A stretch of DNA of 64,000 bases from Rhodocyclaceae bacterium (GCA_016791115.1 JAEUNL010000043.1:1-64000), one strand, 5' to 3'. Numbered from the stretch's first letter, positions 42,607 to 52,668 are shown. Translations and numbers: made by a program. The notes: generated by a model not told the origin, from the sequence alone.

Positions 42607-44091
42607 ATGAACATCAATCACTGGATCGAGGGCGCAATCGTTGATCAGCCCGATGCGCCGCGTGCGCCGGTGTTCAACCCGGCCACAGGCCAGGCCACGG
42701 GCCAGGTGGCGCTCGCCACGAATGATGTCGTCGCCCATGCGGTCGCCGCGGCGAAGCAGGCTTTCCCCGACTGGGCGGCAACGAGTCCGCTGCGCCGGGC
42801 ACGGGTGATGTTCCGCTTCAAACAGTTGATCGAGGAGAACCACGACCGCCTCGCCGAATGCATCACGCGCGAGCACGGCAAGGTATTCGGCGACGCGAAG
42901 GGTGAAGTCGTCCGCGGACTCGAGGTGGTCGAGTACGCCTGCGGCATTCCCGAGGTTCTCAAGGGCGAGTTCACCGAGCAGATCGCGGGCGGCATCGATG
43001 CCTGGACCACACGCCAGCCGCTCGGCGTCTGCGCAGGCATCACGCCGTTCAATTTCCCGGCGATGGTGCCGATGTGGATGTTCCCGATGGCAATCGCCTG
43101 CGGCAACACGTTCGTCCTCAAGCCATCCGAGCGCGATCCGTCGACCAGCCTGCTGCTCGCCGAGCTGCTCAGGCAGGCCGGCCTGCCCGACGGCGTGTTC
43201 AACGTGGTCCACGGCGACAAGGTCGCGGTGGACGCCCTGCTCCATCATGCCGACGTCAAGGCGGTCAGCTTTGTCGGATCGACACCGATCGCGCGCTACA
43301 TCTACGGCACCGGCTGCGCCAACGGCAAGCGCGTCCAGGCGCTCGGCGGTGCGAAGAACCACATGGTGGTGATGCCCGATGCGCCCCTGAATGCCACGGT
43401 GGACGCGCTGATGGGCGCTGCCTATGGCTCGGCCGGCGAGCGCTGCATGGCGATCTCGGTGGCGGTCGCCGTCGGCGACATCGCCGACGCGCTGGTGGAG
43501 CGCCTGGCGGCCCGTGTGCGCACGCTGCGCATCGACCACGGCATGAATCCCGACGCCGAGATGGGGCCCGTGGTCACCGCCGCGCATCGCGACAGGATCG
43601 TCGGCTACATCGACGACGGCATGCGCGAAGGGGCAACGCTCGTGGTGGATGGCCGCAGGCTGGCGGTGCCGGGCCACGAGCACGGTTTCTTCCTCGGCGG
43701 CACACTGTTCGACCACGTGACGCCGGCGATGAAGATCTATCGCGAAGAGATCTTCGGCCCGGTGTTATGCGTGGTGCGCGTGCCCGATTTCGATGCTGCC
43801 CTGTCGCTGGTCAACGAGCACGAGTTCGGCAACGGCACTGCAATCTTCACTGCCGACGGACTGGCCGCGCGCGAGTTCGCGCACCGGGTCGAGGTCGGCA
43901 TGGTCGGGGTCAATGTGCCGATTCCGGTGCCGATGGCCTTTCACAGCTTCGGCGGATGGAAATCGAGCCTGTTCGGCGACCACCATGCGCACGGCCCGGA
44001 AGCCGTACGCTTCTACACGCGACAGAAGGCCGTGACGCAACGCTGGCTGATGCACGAGGGCGCGCAGTTCACGATGCCGACGCACGGCTGA
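42607..44091 (+). CDS. mmsA: CoA-acylating methylmalonate/malonate-semialdehyde dehydrogenase
   Basis: 494 residues of the MmsA/IolA type: [53 protein letters not shown] and the catalytic cysteine in [11 protein letters not shown]. The tail [20 protein letters not shown] is family-specific. It converts malonate semialdehyde to acetyl-CoA (or methylmalonate semialdehyde to propionyl-CoA). AAGGAG precedes the ATG. With the beta-alanine transaminase at the left edge it can complete beta-alanine catabolism. Confidence 0.94.
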   Translation: MNINHWIEGAIVDQPDAPRAPVFNPATGQATGQVALATNDVVAHAVAAAKQAFPDWAATSPLRRARVMFRFKQLIEENHDRLAECITREHGKVFGDAKGEVVRGLEVVEYACGIPEVLKGEFTEQIAGGIDAWTTRQPLGVCAGITPFNFPAMVPMWMFPMAIACGNTFVLKPSERDPSTSLLLAELLRQAGLPDGVFNVVHGDKVAVDALLHHADVKAVSFVGSTPIARYIYGTGCANGKRVQALGGAKNHMVVMPDAPLNATVDALMGAAYGSAGERCMAISVAVAVGDIADALVERLAARVRTLRIDHGMNPDAEMGPVVTAAHRDRIVGYIDDGMREGATLVVDGRRLAVPGHEHGFFLGGTLFDHVTPAMKIYREEIFGPVLCVVRVPDFDAALSLVNEHEFGNGTAIFTADGLAAREFAHRVEVGMVGVNVPIPVPMAFHSFGGWKSSLFGDHHAHGPEAVRFYTRQKAVTQRWLMHEGAQFTMPTHG

Positions 44092-44106
44092 GCGCAGATT
44101 CCACGC

Positions 44107-45468
44107 TCAAGCCGCGGGCATGCTTGCGGCGCCCGGCCTGGCAAGCGGCAGGCTGATCGCGACCGTCAGGCCAGGCTCGGGGCGGTTGCGGGCCACGATG
44201 GCACCGCCGTGCGCCTCGACCGCACGGCGCGCAATCGCCAGGCCAAGCCCGAAACCGCCCGACGCGTTCGCGTTGGCGCCGCGGTAGAACGGCTCGAAGA
44301 CCGAGCCGAGATCCTGCTCGGCAATGCCCGGACCACGATCCGACACCTCGATGCGGACAGACTGGCCTTGCGCTTCGGATTGAATCGACACGTCGACGCT
44401 AGAACCCTCCGCCGAGTACTTGACCGCGTTGCGGATGACATTCTCGAGGGCACGATGCAGCAACTCGACGCTGCCGTCGATGATGATTTCGTCGCCGGCA
44501 GCGAACGTAATGTCCCGACCCTTCGCCTGGGCTTCGAATCGCGCGTCGTCCACCACCGATGCCACCAGTTCGACCAGGTCGAAGTGCTCGCGTCGCAGCG
44601 TACCGGTGCCCGCCTCCAGTCGCGACAGGGTAAGGAGTTCGCCGACCAGTTCGTCGAGCCGCTGCGACTCGCGTTCGATGCGATCGAGCGAAGCTTCGAT
44701 CTTCTGCGGGTTCTGGCGCGCCAGCCCGACCGCCGCCTGCAGGCGCGCTAGGGGCGAACGCAGTTCGTGCGACACGTCGTGCAACAACCGGCGCTGCGAT
44801 CCGACCAGCCCCTGCAATCGCTGCGCCATGCGATCGAAATCCCGCCCCAGATCCGCCATCTCGTCGCGGCGCGAACCCATGCGCGGCGCAACGCGCGTGT
44901 CCAGCCGTCCCGCAGCGACGCCCTCGAACGCCCAGCGCAGGTTGCGAATCGGCTTGGCGAGATACCAGGCGCCGAGCGCGCTGAAAGCGAGCCCCGCCAG
45001 CAGCACGGCGGCCAGTGGTGGCCAGGGTGGCGGGGGCCGGTGAAAGTGCGGACGCGGCGGGAGCAATTCCGGTGGCAGGAACACGAGATAGCGCCTGCCA
45101 TCCGGCGCCACCACCCGGCGCACGAGTTGGCCGGGCAACGCGGCCGATTCGTCCGCACGCGCACGTTCGATCTGTCCTGCGCTGACATGCCGGCCGAGCA
45201 GTTCGCGACCCTCTTCGTCGACAATGCGCAGCGCCTGCGTGCGGCCATCGACCAGCTCGGCCGCCCAGGTGCCGACGGCAGCGCTTCCGCCACTCGCCAG
45301 CAACGCGGCGGCGGAGCGGATCAGCGTGTCGCCGCCCGGACCGCCCGGCGGTGGCGTACGCTCCTGTTCGCCACTGTTGTGCAGCCAGACGACTGTTCCG
45401 ACACCGGCCCCGGCGATCAGCAGTGAGACGAGGAATGCAAGCAGGAACTTCCAGAACAGGCGCCCCAT
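44107..45468 (-). CDS. cpxA: CpxA-like sensor histidine kinase
   Basis: 453 residues. TM1 is MGRLFWKFLLAFLVSLLIAG; a periplasmic domain of about 120 residues follows; TM2 is WPPLAAVLLAGLAFSALGAW. HAMP (LAKPIRNLRWAFEGVAAGRL) precedes the phospho-His in LLHDVSHELRSPLARLQ. HATPase motifs: VIRNAVKYS, DRGPGIA, GGFGLGLAIARRA. The start MGRLFWKF is chosen so that TM1 begins the protein. It lies 77 bp after cpxR. It is convergent with mmsA. Confidence 0.87.
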   Translation of the reverse strand: MGRLFWKFLLAFLVSLLIAGAGVGTVVWLHNSGEQERTPPPGGPGGDTLIRSAAALLASGGSAAVGTWAAELVDGRTQALRIVDEEGRELLGRHVSAGQIERARADESAALPGQLVRRVVAPDGRRYLVFLPPELLPPRPHFHRPPPPWPPLAAVLLAGLAFSALGAWYLAKPIRNLRWAFEGVAAGRLDTRVAPRMGSRRDEMADLGRDFDRMAQRLQGLVGSQRRLLHDVSHELRSPLARLQAAVGLARQNPQKIEASLDRIERESQRLDELVGELLTLSRLEAGTGTLRREHFDLVELVASVVDDARFEAQAKGRDITFAAGDEIIIDGSVELLHRALENVIRNAVKYSAEGSSVDVSIQSEAQGQSVRIEVSDRGPGIAEQDLGSVFEPFYRGANANASGGFGLGLAIARRAVEAHGGAIVARNRPEPGLTVAISLPLARPGAASMPAA

Positions 45469-45545
45469 GTCACGCCGCTCCCTGCCGCACGACGCACCAA
45501 CCGCAACCGACGAATGCGGCCTGCAACGATGCAAGCGGGCTCATG

Positions 45546-46235
45546 TCACTCCCGCACCAGTTGATAGCCGACGCCGCGCACGGTGCGGATCCAGGACTGG
45601 CCATCCTCGCGCGCCGGGAGCTTCTGGCGGATGCTGCTGACATGGACATCGATGCTCCGGTCGAAGCGGGCGAGCGGCCGCCCGAGGCCGCTTTCCGAGA
45701 GGGCGGATTTGCTGACCACGCGCCCGGCGTTGCGTGCAAGCACTTCGAGCAGGTTGAACTCGGTACTGGTGAGATCCAGCGGCATCCCGGCCCACTCCGC
45801 GCTGCGCCGCTCGGGCCACATCGACAATGGGCCGGCCAGCACGGGCCCGCTCGCGGCTTCTGCGCTGTCAGCAGATCGTGTCCTGCGCAGGATGGCCCTG
45901 AGACGCGCCACCAGTTCGCGCGGCGTGCAAGGCTTGGGCACGTAGTCGTCGGCCCCCAGCTCCAGCCCGACAACACGATCCACGTCGTCGCCCTTGGCGG
46001 TCAGCATCAGCACCGGCACGCGGCTCTGCGCGCGGATCCGGCGCAATGCCTCGATGCCGTTGAGCCGTGGCATCATCACGTCGAGCACGACGATGTCCTG
46101 CTCGCCATCCAGCGCGGCGTGAACGCCCGCCTCGCCGTCATGCGCCGTGGCGACGTCGAAGCCCTCCTGCTCGAGGTATTCACGCAACATCGAAACGAGC
46201 TCGACGTCGTCATCGACCAGAAGTACCGTAGCCAT
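45546..46235 (-). CDS. cpxR: CpxR-like OmpR-family response regulator
   Basis: 229 residues. The receiver has acidic pocket LLVDDDVELV and phospho-Asp in IVVLDVMMPRLNG, then LTAKGDDVDRVVGLELGADD and YVPKP. The winged helix has LTSTEFNLLEVLARNAGRVV, FDRSIDVHVSSIRQKL and IRTVRGVGYQLV. The specificity wing resembles CpxR, and CpxR boxes lie directly upstream. Divergent from the BepA-like protease. Confidence 0.9.
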   Translation of the reverse strand: MATVLLVDDDVELVSMLREYLEQEGFDVATAHDGEAGVHAALDGEQDIVVLDVMMPRLNGIEALRRIRAQSRVPVLMLTAKGDDVDRVVGLELGADDYVPKPCTPRELVARLRAILRRTRSADSAEAASGPVLAGPLSMWPERRSAEWAGMPLDLTSTEFNLLEVLARNAGRVVSKSALSESGLGRPLARFDRSIDVHVSSIRQKLPAREDGQSWIRTVRGVGYQLVRE

Positions 46236-46304
46236 CTTTCCCTTCCGCGGCCTGCACCTGAAACGCCTCGCATCATAAGCGCGCGATCGGGCCGGTAATG
46301 GGAA

Positions 46305-46329
46305 TTTACTGCTCTTTACCCAGCTTTAC
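46305..46329. promoter_or_regulatory. Triple CpxR box between cpxR and the protease gene
   Basis: TTTAC occurs at 46305, 46315 and 46325, exactly ten bases apart, giving two overlapping copies of the CpxR consensus GTAAA-N5-GTAAA on the minus strand. It lies about 70 bases from each divergent start (46235 and 46401). Confidence 0.75.
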
Positions 46330-46400
46330 AGTGAGGAAACCCGGTTTTAACAGGTGCCGGGAGACAATGCCTCATCGACGCCCCTGGCGAAAGGATTTGC

Positions 46401-47936
46401 ATGTTCGCGCAATCGCATGCCACCACTGTGCAGCGCAGGGCCATCGCCTTCGCGCTCTGCCTGTGCATGGCCGCACCTGCCCTGCCCCAGAATGCGCCGC
46501 TGCCGGCGCCGTTGCCGGACTTGGGCGACGCCTCGGAATCCACGCTGTCGCGCGCTGCCGAGCGTGCGCTGGGGCGCGAAACGATGCGCAGCGCCCGGGC
46601 CCAGGGCGCGGTGCTCGACGACCCGGAAGTCAACGACTACCTGCAGACGCTGGGGCAGCGGCTGGTGGCGGCCGATCCGACGATCAACGAGAAGTTCGAG
46701 TTCTTCGCTGTCGGGGCGTCCGAGATCAATGCGTTCGCCCTCCCCGGCGGACATGTCGGCGTGAACACCGGGCTGATACTCGCGGCACAGAGCGAATCCG
46801 AACTGGCTTCCGTCCTGGCGCATGAAATCTCCCACGTCTCTCAGCACCACATCGCCCGGCAGTATGCGGCGCAGACGCGCGCCGGCTACGCCTCGCTCGC
46901 TGCCATGCTGCTCGCGATCATCGCCGGCGGCCGGGGAGACGTCGCGATTGCCGCGATCACCGGTGCCAACGCAGCCCAGGCGCAGGCCGCCATCAACTAC
47001 ACGCGGGAGCATGAACACGAGGCCGACCGCGTCGGATTCACGCTGCTGGAACGCGCCGGCTTCGACCCGCGCGCAATGGCAAGCTTCTTCGAGCGTCTGC
47101 AGCAGCAAACGCGCGTCCTCGACGGCAACGCACCGGTCTGGCTGCGAACCCACCCCCTGACGCAAACGCGCATCGCCGAAGCGCAGGACCGCGCATTCGA
47201 CAAGACCTACCGCCAGGTTCCGGACAGCCAGGAATTCCAGATGGTGCGTGCGCTGCTTCGCAGTTATGAAGGCGACGCAGCGCAGGCCGTGGCACGGCTC
47301 GCAGCCGAACTCAAGGAGGGTCGCTACCGGGACCGCACCGCCGCGCGATACGGCCATGCCGCCGCGCTGTTGCGCGCCAAGGATCTCGTCCGCGCGAAAA
47401 CCGAAGTCGATACACTCGAACGCGACGGCATGCGTCATCCGATGATAGAAGCACTTGCGGGACTGATCCTGCAGCAATCCCGCGACTATGCAGGCGCAAT
47501 CGCACGCTACGAGGCAGCGCTCAAGCGCTACCCCGACCATCTGCAACTGGTCTACGACTATCCGCGGACCCTTCTGCTGGCCGGAGACCCCGCCCGCGCA
47601 GTCAGGTTTGCGGAGGACCGGCTACTGCGCCGCACAGACGACGGCGACCTGCACCAGATGGCGGCCGAAGGCTACGCAGCACTGGGCCAGCCGATGCAAT
47701 CGCACTACCACCAGGGCGAGTATTACGCGGCACAAGGCAACACCAAGGGCGCGATCGAGCAACTCGAACTTGCCACGCGCATGCGCGGCGGCGATTACCG
47801 CGTCATGCTGATCGCCGAATCGCGCCTGCGCGAATTGCGCGAACAGCAGCGCGAGATCCTCAAGACCGGGCGCGCGTCGGCCTCGGCCGCGATATCGGCG
47901 CGTTCACCTTCCTTACGCGCATTTACACGGGACTGA
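46401..47936 (+). CDS. bepA: BepA/YfgC-like M48 metalloprotease with TPR domain
   Basis: 511 residues with a signal peptide (residues about 10-29, AIAFALCLCMAAPALPQ). The M48 zinc site is VLAHEISHVSQHH with the third ligand in EHEADRVGF; the His-plug region RTHPLTQTRI follows. A C-terminal TPR region (about 290-490) recognises clients. BepA is a periplasmic chaperone-protease for outer-membrane proteins such as LptD. GAAAGGA precedes the ATG. CpxR boxes upstream imply envelope-stress control. Confidence 0.88.
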   Translation: MFAQSHATTVQRRAIAFALCLCMAAPALPQNAPLPAPLPDLGDASESTLSRAAERALGRETMRSARAQGAVLDDPEVNDYLQTLGQRLVAADPTINEKFEFFAVGASEINAFALPGGHVGVNTGLILAAQSESELASVLAHEISHVSQHHIARQYAAQTRAGYASLAAMLLAIIAGGRGDVAIAAITGANAAQAQAAINYTREHEHEADRVGFTLLERAGFDPRAMASFFERLQQQTRVLDGNAPVWLRTHPLTQTRIAEAQDRAFDKTYRQVPDSQEFQMVRALLRSYEGDAAQAVARLAAELKEGRYRDRTAARYGHAAALLRAKDLVRAKTEVDTLERDGMRHPMIEALAGLILQQSRDYAGAIARYEAALKRYPDHLQLVYDYPRTLLLAGDPARAVRFAEDRLLRRTDDGDLHQMAAEGYAALGQPMQSHYHQGEYYAAQGNTKGAIEQLELATRMRGGDYRVMLIAESRLRELREQQREILKTGRASASAAISARSPSLRAFTRD

Positions 47937-47946
47937 CGCCGTTTAA
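47912..47946. promoter_or_regulatory. CpxR box upstream of the Spy-like gene
   Basis: CTTAC (47912) and TTTAC (47922) are spaced ten bases apart, matching GTAAA-N5-GTAAA with one mismatch on the minus strand; a phased TTTAA follows at 47942. The site overlaps the end of the protease gene, 75-110 bases before the Spy-like ATG. Confidence 0.55.
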
Positions 47947-48020
47947 CCGGCATTCGCCGCAACATGGCAACGCAGCGAGACAGCGCATTTGCATCCAGGA
48001 AAATCCGACCGGAGCCGACA

Positions 48021-48617
48021 ATGAACCAGCACAAATCAATCGTCAAACACTTCCTCGCCGCCAGTGCGCTCGCGTTCGCCCTGCCGATGACGGCCTTCGC
48101 CGACCCCGGCTTCGACGGCGGAACGGGAATGGGTCAGGGTCCGGGCGGCGGCATGATGCATGGCGGCCATCAGGCCCGCCACGGTGCCGGCATGATGCCG
48201 CTGCTGCATCAGCTCGACCTGAGCGAAGCGCAGCAGGACAAGGTGTTCGCCATCATGCACGCACAGGCGCCGCTGATGCGCGAACAGGCCAAGATCGCCC
48301 ACAAGGCACACAAGGAACTGCGCGAACTCGCCTTCGCGGAAAAACTCGACGATGCGAAAGCGCGTTCGCTGGCACACACGGAAGGGCGTGCCCATGCCGA
48401 AATGGCCCTGCTTCGCACCAGGACGGCGCAACAGATCTTCGCCCTGCTGACACCCGAGCAGCGCAAGCAGGCGCTGGATCTCAAGGCGCGACATGCCGAC
48501 ATGCCCCGCGGCATGGGTCCGGGCGCCAACCGCCACATGGGCATGGGCCGCGGCCCCGGCAGGCAAGGCGGCCCCGGGGATCGCTGGACCCCGCCGGGCC
48601 CGCGCGGCGACCTGTAA
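48021..48617 (+). CDS. Spy/CpxP-family periplasmic chaperone
   Basis: 198 residues. The signal peptide is KHFLAASALAFALPMTAFA; a Met/Gly/His-rich segment (GTGMGQGPGGGMMHGGHQAR) precedes the helical Spy domain (LLHQLDLSEAQQDKVFAIMH, with the LTxxQ motif in LTPEQRKQALDLKAR). A Met/Gly/Pro-rich tail follows. Spy/CpxP proteins bind unfolded periplasmic proteins and are classic Cpx targets, consistent with the upstream box. The Met/His-rich ends suggest copper or other metal binding (inference). Confidence 0.85.
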   Translation: MNQHKSIVKHFLAASALAFALPMTAFADPGFDGGTGMGQGPGGGMMHGGHQARHGAGMMPLLHQLDLSEAQQDKVFAIMHAQAPLMREQAKIAHKAHKELRELAFAEKLDDAKARSLAHTEGRAHAEMALLRTRTAQQIFALLTPEQRKQALDLKARHADMPRGMGPGANRHMGMGRGPGRQGGPGDRWTPPGPRGDL

Positions 48618-48629
48618 GGCCGCCCAGGC

Positions 48630-49862
48630 ATGAAGCGCGCAGTTCGACGCACCGCGGGTGCGAGGACGGCATGCGTCGGCGTGATCGGGCTTGCGCTCCT
48701 GCTGGGGGGCTGCAGCGGCCCTGCGCCACGCGACCGCGCCCGCGCGCATCCAGCACACGAGCAGCAGATGCGCCAGTTCGCGCAGCGCGGTTACCCTGCA
48801 CAAGCGCGTCACGCCTTCGATACGGCGACGGACCGATGGTCGGTCGATGGAGGCGAGATCGATATCGTGCTGCTGGTACCGACACCTCACGAAAAGGGCG
48901 CCGACGGCCCCTTTCCGCTGGTGCTGTACCTGCCCGGACTCGGCGAATCCGCTGCCGCGGGCTCGTTCTGGCGGGAGGCATGGGCGTCGGCCGGTTATGC
49001 AGTGGCGAGCGTACAACCTGCTGCGAACGGCCCGGCCTTCCGCAACTTGCCGGATGCCCGAAATGGCGATATGACGCGCATTGCACGCAAACAGTTCGGC
49101 AGCGAATCGCTGAACGTGCGAGTGGCCGCCGTCCGGTTCGTCCATCGCGAACTGACGCGGCGGGCATCGCAGGGAAACCCGCCCTATGCACGCATCGCAC
49201 CGTCGCGCTTCGTCGTTACCGGCTATGACCTCGGCGCGCAGACCGCCTATGCGCTCGCCGGCGAGCAATCGCCACAGCGCACTGCCTCGCCGGCCCTGCC
49301 CGGCATCCAGGGCGCAGTCGCGCTGAGTCCCTACGTGGTCGCGGCCGCAGGCGGATTCGAGCAGCGATATGCCGCCATCCGCGCGCCAACGCTCTCGGTG
49401 ACCGGTGCGGAGGATCGGGACAGCCACGGCATCGGCACCTCGCCGTCGGCTCGCCAGGCGCCGTTCCGGTTCGGCACCGGCCCGGCCCATCTGCTGACCC
49501 TCGATGGCATCAGCCACCGCACGCTGGCAGGCAATCCCGATGACCCGGCGAACGACTCCGGCGATCGCAAAGAGTCAGCGCCAAGGGCCTCGCAACGCGA
49601 AGCGCCGGGGCCGTCGCGCGGCGAGGGCGGCCGCCGCGGGCAGGCAGGCGGGCCGCAAGGCGACGGACCGAGCGGCGGAAACGGGATGTCGCAGATCCCC
49701 CATGCGCTGGCCGACGTCGCGCGGCAGCGCATCGCCGTCCAGCAGGTCACGCTGGCATTTCTCGACGCCACCCTGCGCGACGATGCGATTGCGCGCGAAT
49801 GGCTGGAGCGGAATGCACCGGCCTGGCTCGATCCGATTGCAGGACTCCAGACACGAAAATGA
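48630..49862 (+). CDS. Lipoprotein alpha/beta hydrolase with atypical Asp nucleophile
   Basis: 410 residues. Lipobox LALLLGGCSG makes it a lipoprotein. The hydrolase fold shows FPLVLYLPGLGESAAAGSFW (oxyanion region), RFVVTGYDLGAQTAYALAGE at the nucleophile elbow, and a histidine in TLDGISHRTLAG. The elbow reads G-Y-D-L-G, with Asp where esterases have Ser and dienelactone hydrolases have Cys. A 65-residue Gly/Arg/Pro-rich low-complexity insert (about 307-350) is unusual. It lies 12 bp after the Spy gene and overlaps the start of the next gene by four bases. Function unknown. Confidence 0.7.
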   Translation: MKRAVRRTAGARTACVGVIGLALLLGGCSGPAPRDRARAHPAHEQQMRQFAQRGYPAQARHAFDTATDRWSVDGGEIDIVLLVPTPHEKGADGPFPLVLYLPGLGESAAAGSFWREAWASAGYAVASVQPAANGPAFRNLPDARNGDMTRIARKQFGSESLNVRVAAVRFVHRELTRRASQGNPPYARIAPSRFVVTGYDLGAQTAYALAGEQSPQRTASPALPGIQGAVALSPYVVAAAGGFEQRYAAIRAPTLSVTGAEDRDSHGIGTSPSARQAPFRFGTGPAHLLTLDGISHRTLAGNPDDPANDSGDRKESAPRASQREAPGPSRGEGGRRGQAGGPQGDGPSGGNGMSQIPHALADVARQRIAVQQVTLAFLDATLRDDAIAREWLERNAPAWLDPIAGLQTRK

Positions 49863-51343
49863 ACAAACTTATGCCAACCAGGAAAACATGGCCGGTAGCC
49901 TTGGCCGCCGCCTTGCTGATCGGTGGCTGCGCGGCTGTCGGACCGGACTATCGCGCACCGGCGGTGCAGACGCCTGCCGCCTGGTCTCGCCAGCCTGGCG
50001 CAGGCGCAGCCATCGGCACAATCGATGCAGCGAATCTCGCGCAATGGTGGCAGCAGCTCGACGACCCGCTGCTGACCGGGTTGATCGAAGAAGCGCTCGC
50101 GAGCAGCCCCGATGTACGCAGTGCCCGCGCGAAGCTGCGCGAAGCAAGGGCGCGGCGCGATCTCGCCTCGGCCGATCGCCTGCCCGCAGTCGGCGCGTCC
50201 GCCAACGCATCGCGCGCGAAAAGCAGTGCGCAGGCAGGCAGCGGGACCACGAGTTCGCACTACGACGCCGGCTTCGACGCCTCGTGGGAGATCGACTTGT
50301 TCGGCGGACAGCGCCGCGCTGTCGAAGCTGCGCAGGCCGATCTCGATGCCGGCGCTGCAGATCTCGATGCCGCACGGGTCACGCTGGCGGCCGAAGTGGC
50401 ACGAAACTACGTCGAGTTGCGCAGCGCGCAGCAGCGGCTCGCGATTGCACGCGACAACCTCGCGTCGCAGGGCGACACACTGCAGATCACCGACTGGCGC
50501 AACCAGGCAGGCCTCGCCAGCACACTCGATGTCGAGCAGGCCCGCACGACGCGCGAGCAGACGCGTGCGCAGATTCCGGTGCTGGAAACCACGCTCGCAC
50601 AAAGCGCAAACCGCCTCGCGATACTGCTCGGCAAGACGCCCGGAAGCCTGGACGATCGGCTGGATGCGCCTGCCGCCATCCCGGCGCCTTCGAAGGGCCT
50701 GGCGATCGGCATCCCTGCCGACACGCTGCGCCAGCGTCCCGACGTGCTGGCGGCGGAACGCCGCCTCGCGGCCCAGACCGCGCGAATCGGCGTCGCGGAG
50801 GCAGCACGCTGGCCGAGCCTGAGCCTCTCCGGGTCGATCGGCCTCGAAGCCCTGACCACCGGCGGCCTGACGGCCGCAGGCGCCGTGGCGCGATCGGTTG
50901 CGGCTTCGATTGCCGGCACGCTGTTCGACGGCGGACGTCTCAGGCAACAGGTCGAGATCCAGGATGCGCTGCGCGAACAGACGGCAGTCGCCTACGAGCA
51001 GGCCGTCCTCGCCGCGCTCGAAGATGTCGAGAACGCCTTGGTATCACTCGGCAATGCCCAACGACGCCGGGACGCGCTCGAGGCAGCGTCGGAGTCGGCG
51101 CACAACGCCGCGCTGCTTGCGCAGCACCGCTACGCTGCCGGGCTGACCGATTTCCAGTCGGTACTCGACACCTCGCGCACGGTGCTCAATGTGGAGGATA
51201 GTCGCGCCAGCGCACAGGCGGAACAGGCAACGGCCCTGATCCAGCTCTACAAGGCACTGGGCGGCGGATGGCACGCGGCTGCAGCGACGCCATACAGCCC
51301 CGGAACTACCGGCCGCAACGGATCCGACAACGGACAATCATGA
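49859..51343 (+). CDS. NodT-family outer-membrane efflux lipoprotein
   Basis: 494 residues. The lipobox LAAALLIGGCAAVGPDYRAP is the standard NodT/OprM N-terminus. Two OEP repeats follow, each with DLFGGQRRAVEAAQADLDA-type and FDGGRLRQQVEIQDALREQ-type helices. It forms a trimeric TolC-like outer-membrane duct. Its ATG overlaps the previous stop and its end overlaps macA, giving a tightly coupled exporter operon. Confidence 0.92.
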   Translation: MNKLMPTRKTWPVALAAALLIGGCAAVGPDYRAPAVQTPAAWSRQPGAGAAIGTIDAANLAQWWQQLDDPLLTGLIEEALASSPDVRSARAKLREARARRDLASADRLPAVGASANASRAKSSAQAGSGTTSSHYDAGFDASWEIDLFGGQRRAVEAAQADLDAGAADLDAARVTLAAEVARNYVELRSAQQRLAIARDNLASQGDTLQITDWRNQAGLASTLDVEQARTTREQTRAQIPVLETTLAQSANRLAILLGKTPGSLDDRLDAPAAIPAPSKGLAIGIPADTLRQRPDVLAAERRLAAQTARIGVAEAARWPSLSLSGSIGLEALTTGGLTAAGAVARSVAASIAGTLFDGGRLRQQVEIQDALREQTAVAYEQAVLAALEDVENALVSLGNAQRRRDALEAASESAHNAALLAQHRYAAGLTDFQSVLDTSRTVLNVEDSRASAQAEQATALIQLYKALGGGWHAAAATPYSPGTTGRNGSDNGQS

Positions 51344-52664
51344 ATACCGCCACAGAAACCGGCGCAACCCGCGCAATCGAAACTGCCGTTCTTGGCACGT
51401 CGAACAACGGCCTCGGGTGGCAACGCAACGTGAAGCGCATCGCCGTACTCGCACTGGCCGTCGGCATTGCGGCCGGAATCGGCGTCTGGCTGATGCGCGG
51501 CAAGGCCGCGGTTCAGCCGAGCTACATCACCGAGCCCGTGACCCGTGGCAAGCTCAGCGTGACCGTAACGGCGAACGGCACCCTGGCACCGACGCGAACC
51601 GTGAACATCGGCAGCGAACTCTCCGGCACCGTGTCGCGCGTGCTGGTCGACATCAACGACGTGGTGAAAAAGGGCCAATTGCTGCTCGAGCTCGACACCA
51701 CCAAGTTGCGCGACCAGATCCGGCGATCCCGCGCGTCGCTCGCACAGGCGGAGGCCAAGGTAGCGCAATCGCAGGCGACGGTTCGCGAGGCGCAGGCAGG
51801 CCTTGCGCGCCTGGAAGAAGTGGCGCGGCTGTCCGGCGGCAAGGTGCCCTCGAAGGCCGAACTCGACGGCAGCCGCGCGACCCTCGACCGTGCACAAGCC
51901 GACGAGGCCGCGGCGAGGGCCGCGGTCGCGGACGCTCGTGCCGCCTTGTCCACCGACGAAACCAACCTCGCCAAGGCGTCGATCCGCTCGCCGATAGACG
52001 GCACGGTGCTGACGCGAGCGGTAGAACCGGGCAACGCAGTGGCCGCCTCGCTCCAGGCTGTCACGCTGCTGACGATTGCGGAAGATCTGTCGAAGCTCAA
52101 GTTGCAGGTCAACGTGGACGAAGCCGACGTCGGCATGGTGAAACCGGGCCTGCGGGCAGATTTCACCGTAAGCGCCTGGCCCCGTCGCAAGTTTCCGGCC
52201 AGCATCACGCGCGTCGCCTACGGCTCGACGACGACCGACAACGTGGTCACCTACATTACCTACCTCGACGTGGACAACCCGGACCTGAGCCTGCGCCCGG
52301 GCATGACGGCGACTGCCACACTGGTCGCCGCGGAGCGGCAGGATGCGATGCTGGTGCCGAACACCGCACTGCGCTTCTCGCCGACGCAAAGCCCCACGGG
52401 AAAAACTGGCGCCTCGGGCAGCAAGCCAGGAACCGGCATCGTCGCCAGCCTCGTGCCGCGCCCGCCAAGCGGCAACGCATCGCGCCGCGCCGCCAATTCG
52501 ACCAACACCGGCAGCGCGCGCCAGGTGTGGGTGCTGCGCGAGGGCCAGCCCGTGCCGATTCCGATCGCGCCAGGCGTAAGCGACGGGCGCATGACTGAAG
52601 TCAACGCGCCGGAACTCCAGCCCGGCATGGAGGTGATCACCGACCAACGCGCCGGAGCACCGCA

Positions 52665-52668
<4 letters not shown>
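51340..52668 (+). CDS. macA: MacA-like periplasmic adaptor (membrane fusion protein)
   Basis: 442 residues. N-terminal TM (RIAVLALAVGIAAGIGVWLM), lipoyl halves around a helical hairpin (VSRVLVDINDVVKKGQLLLE; ASIRSPIDGTVLTRAVEPGN), beta-barrel and membrane-proximal domains. A Ser/Gly/Asn-rich insert of about 50 residues near residue 350 is uncommon for MacA. It links MacB to the NodT duct. ATG overlaps the previous stop; its TGA overlaps the GTG of the ATPase gene. Confidence 0.9.
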
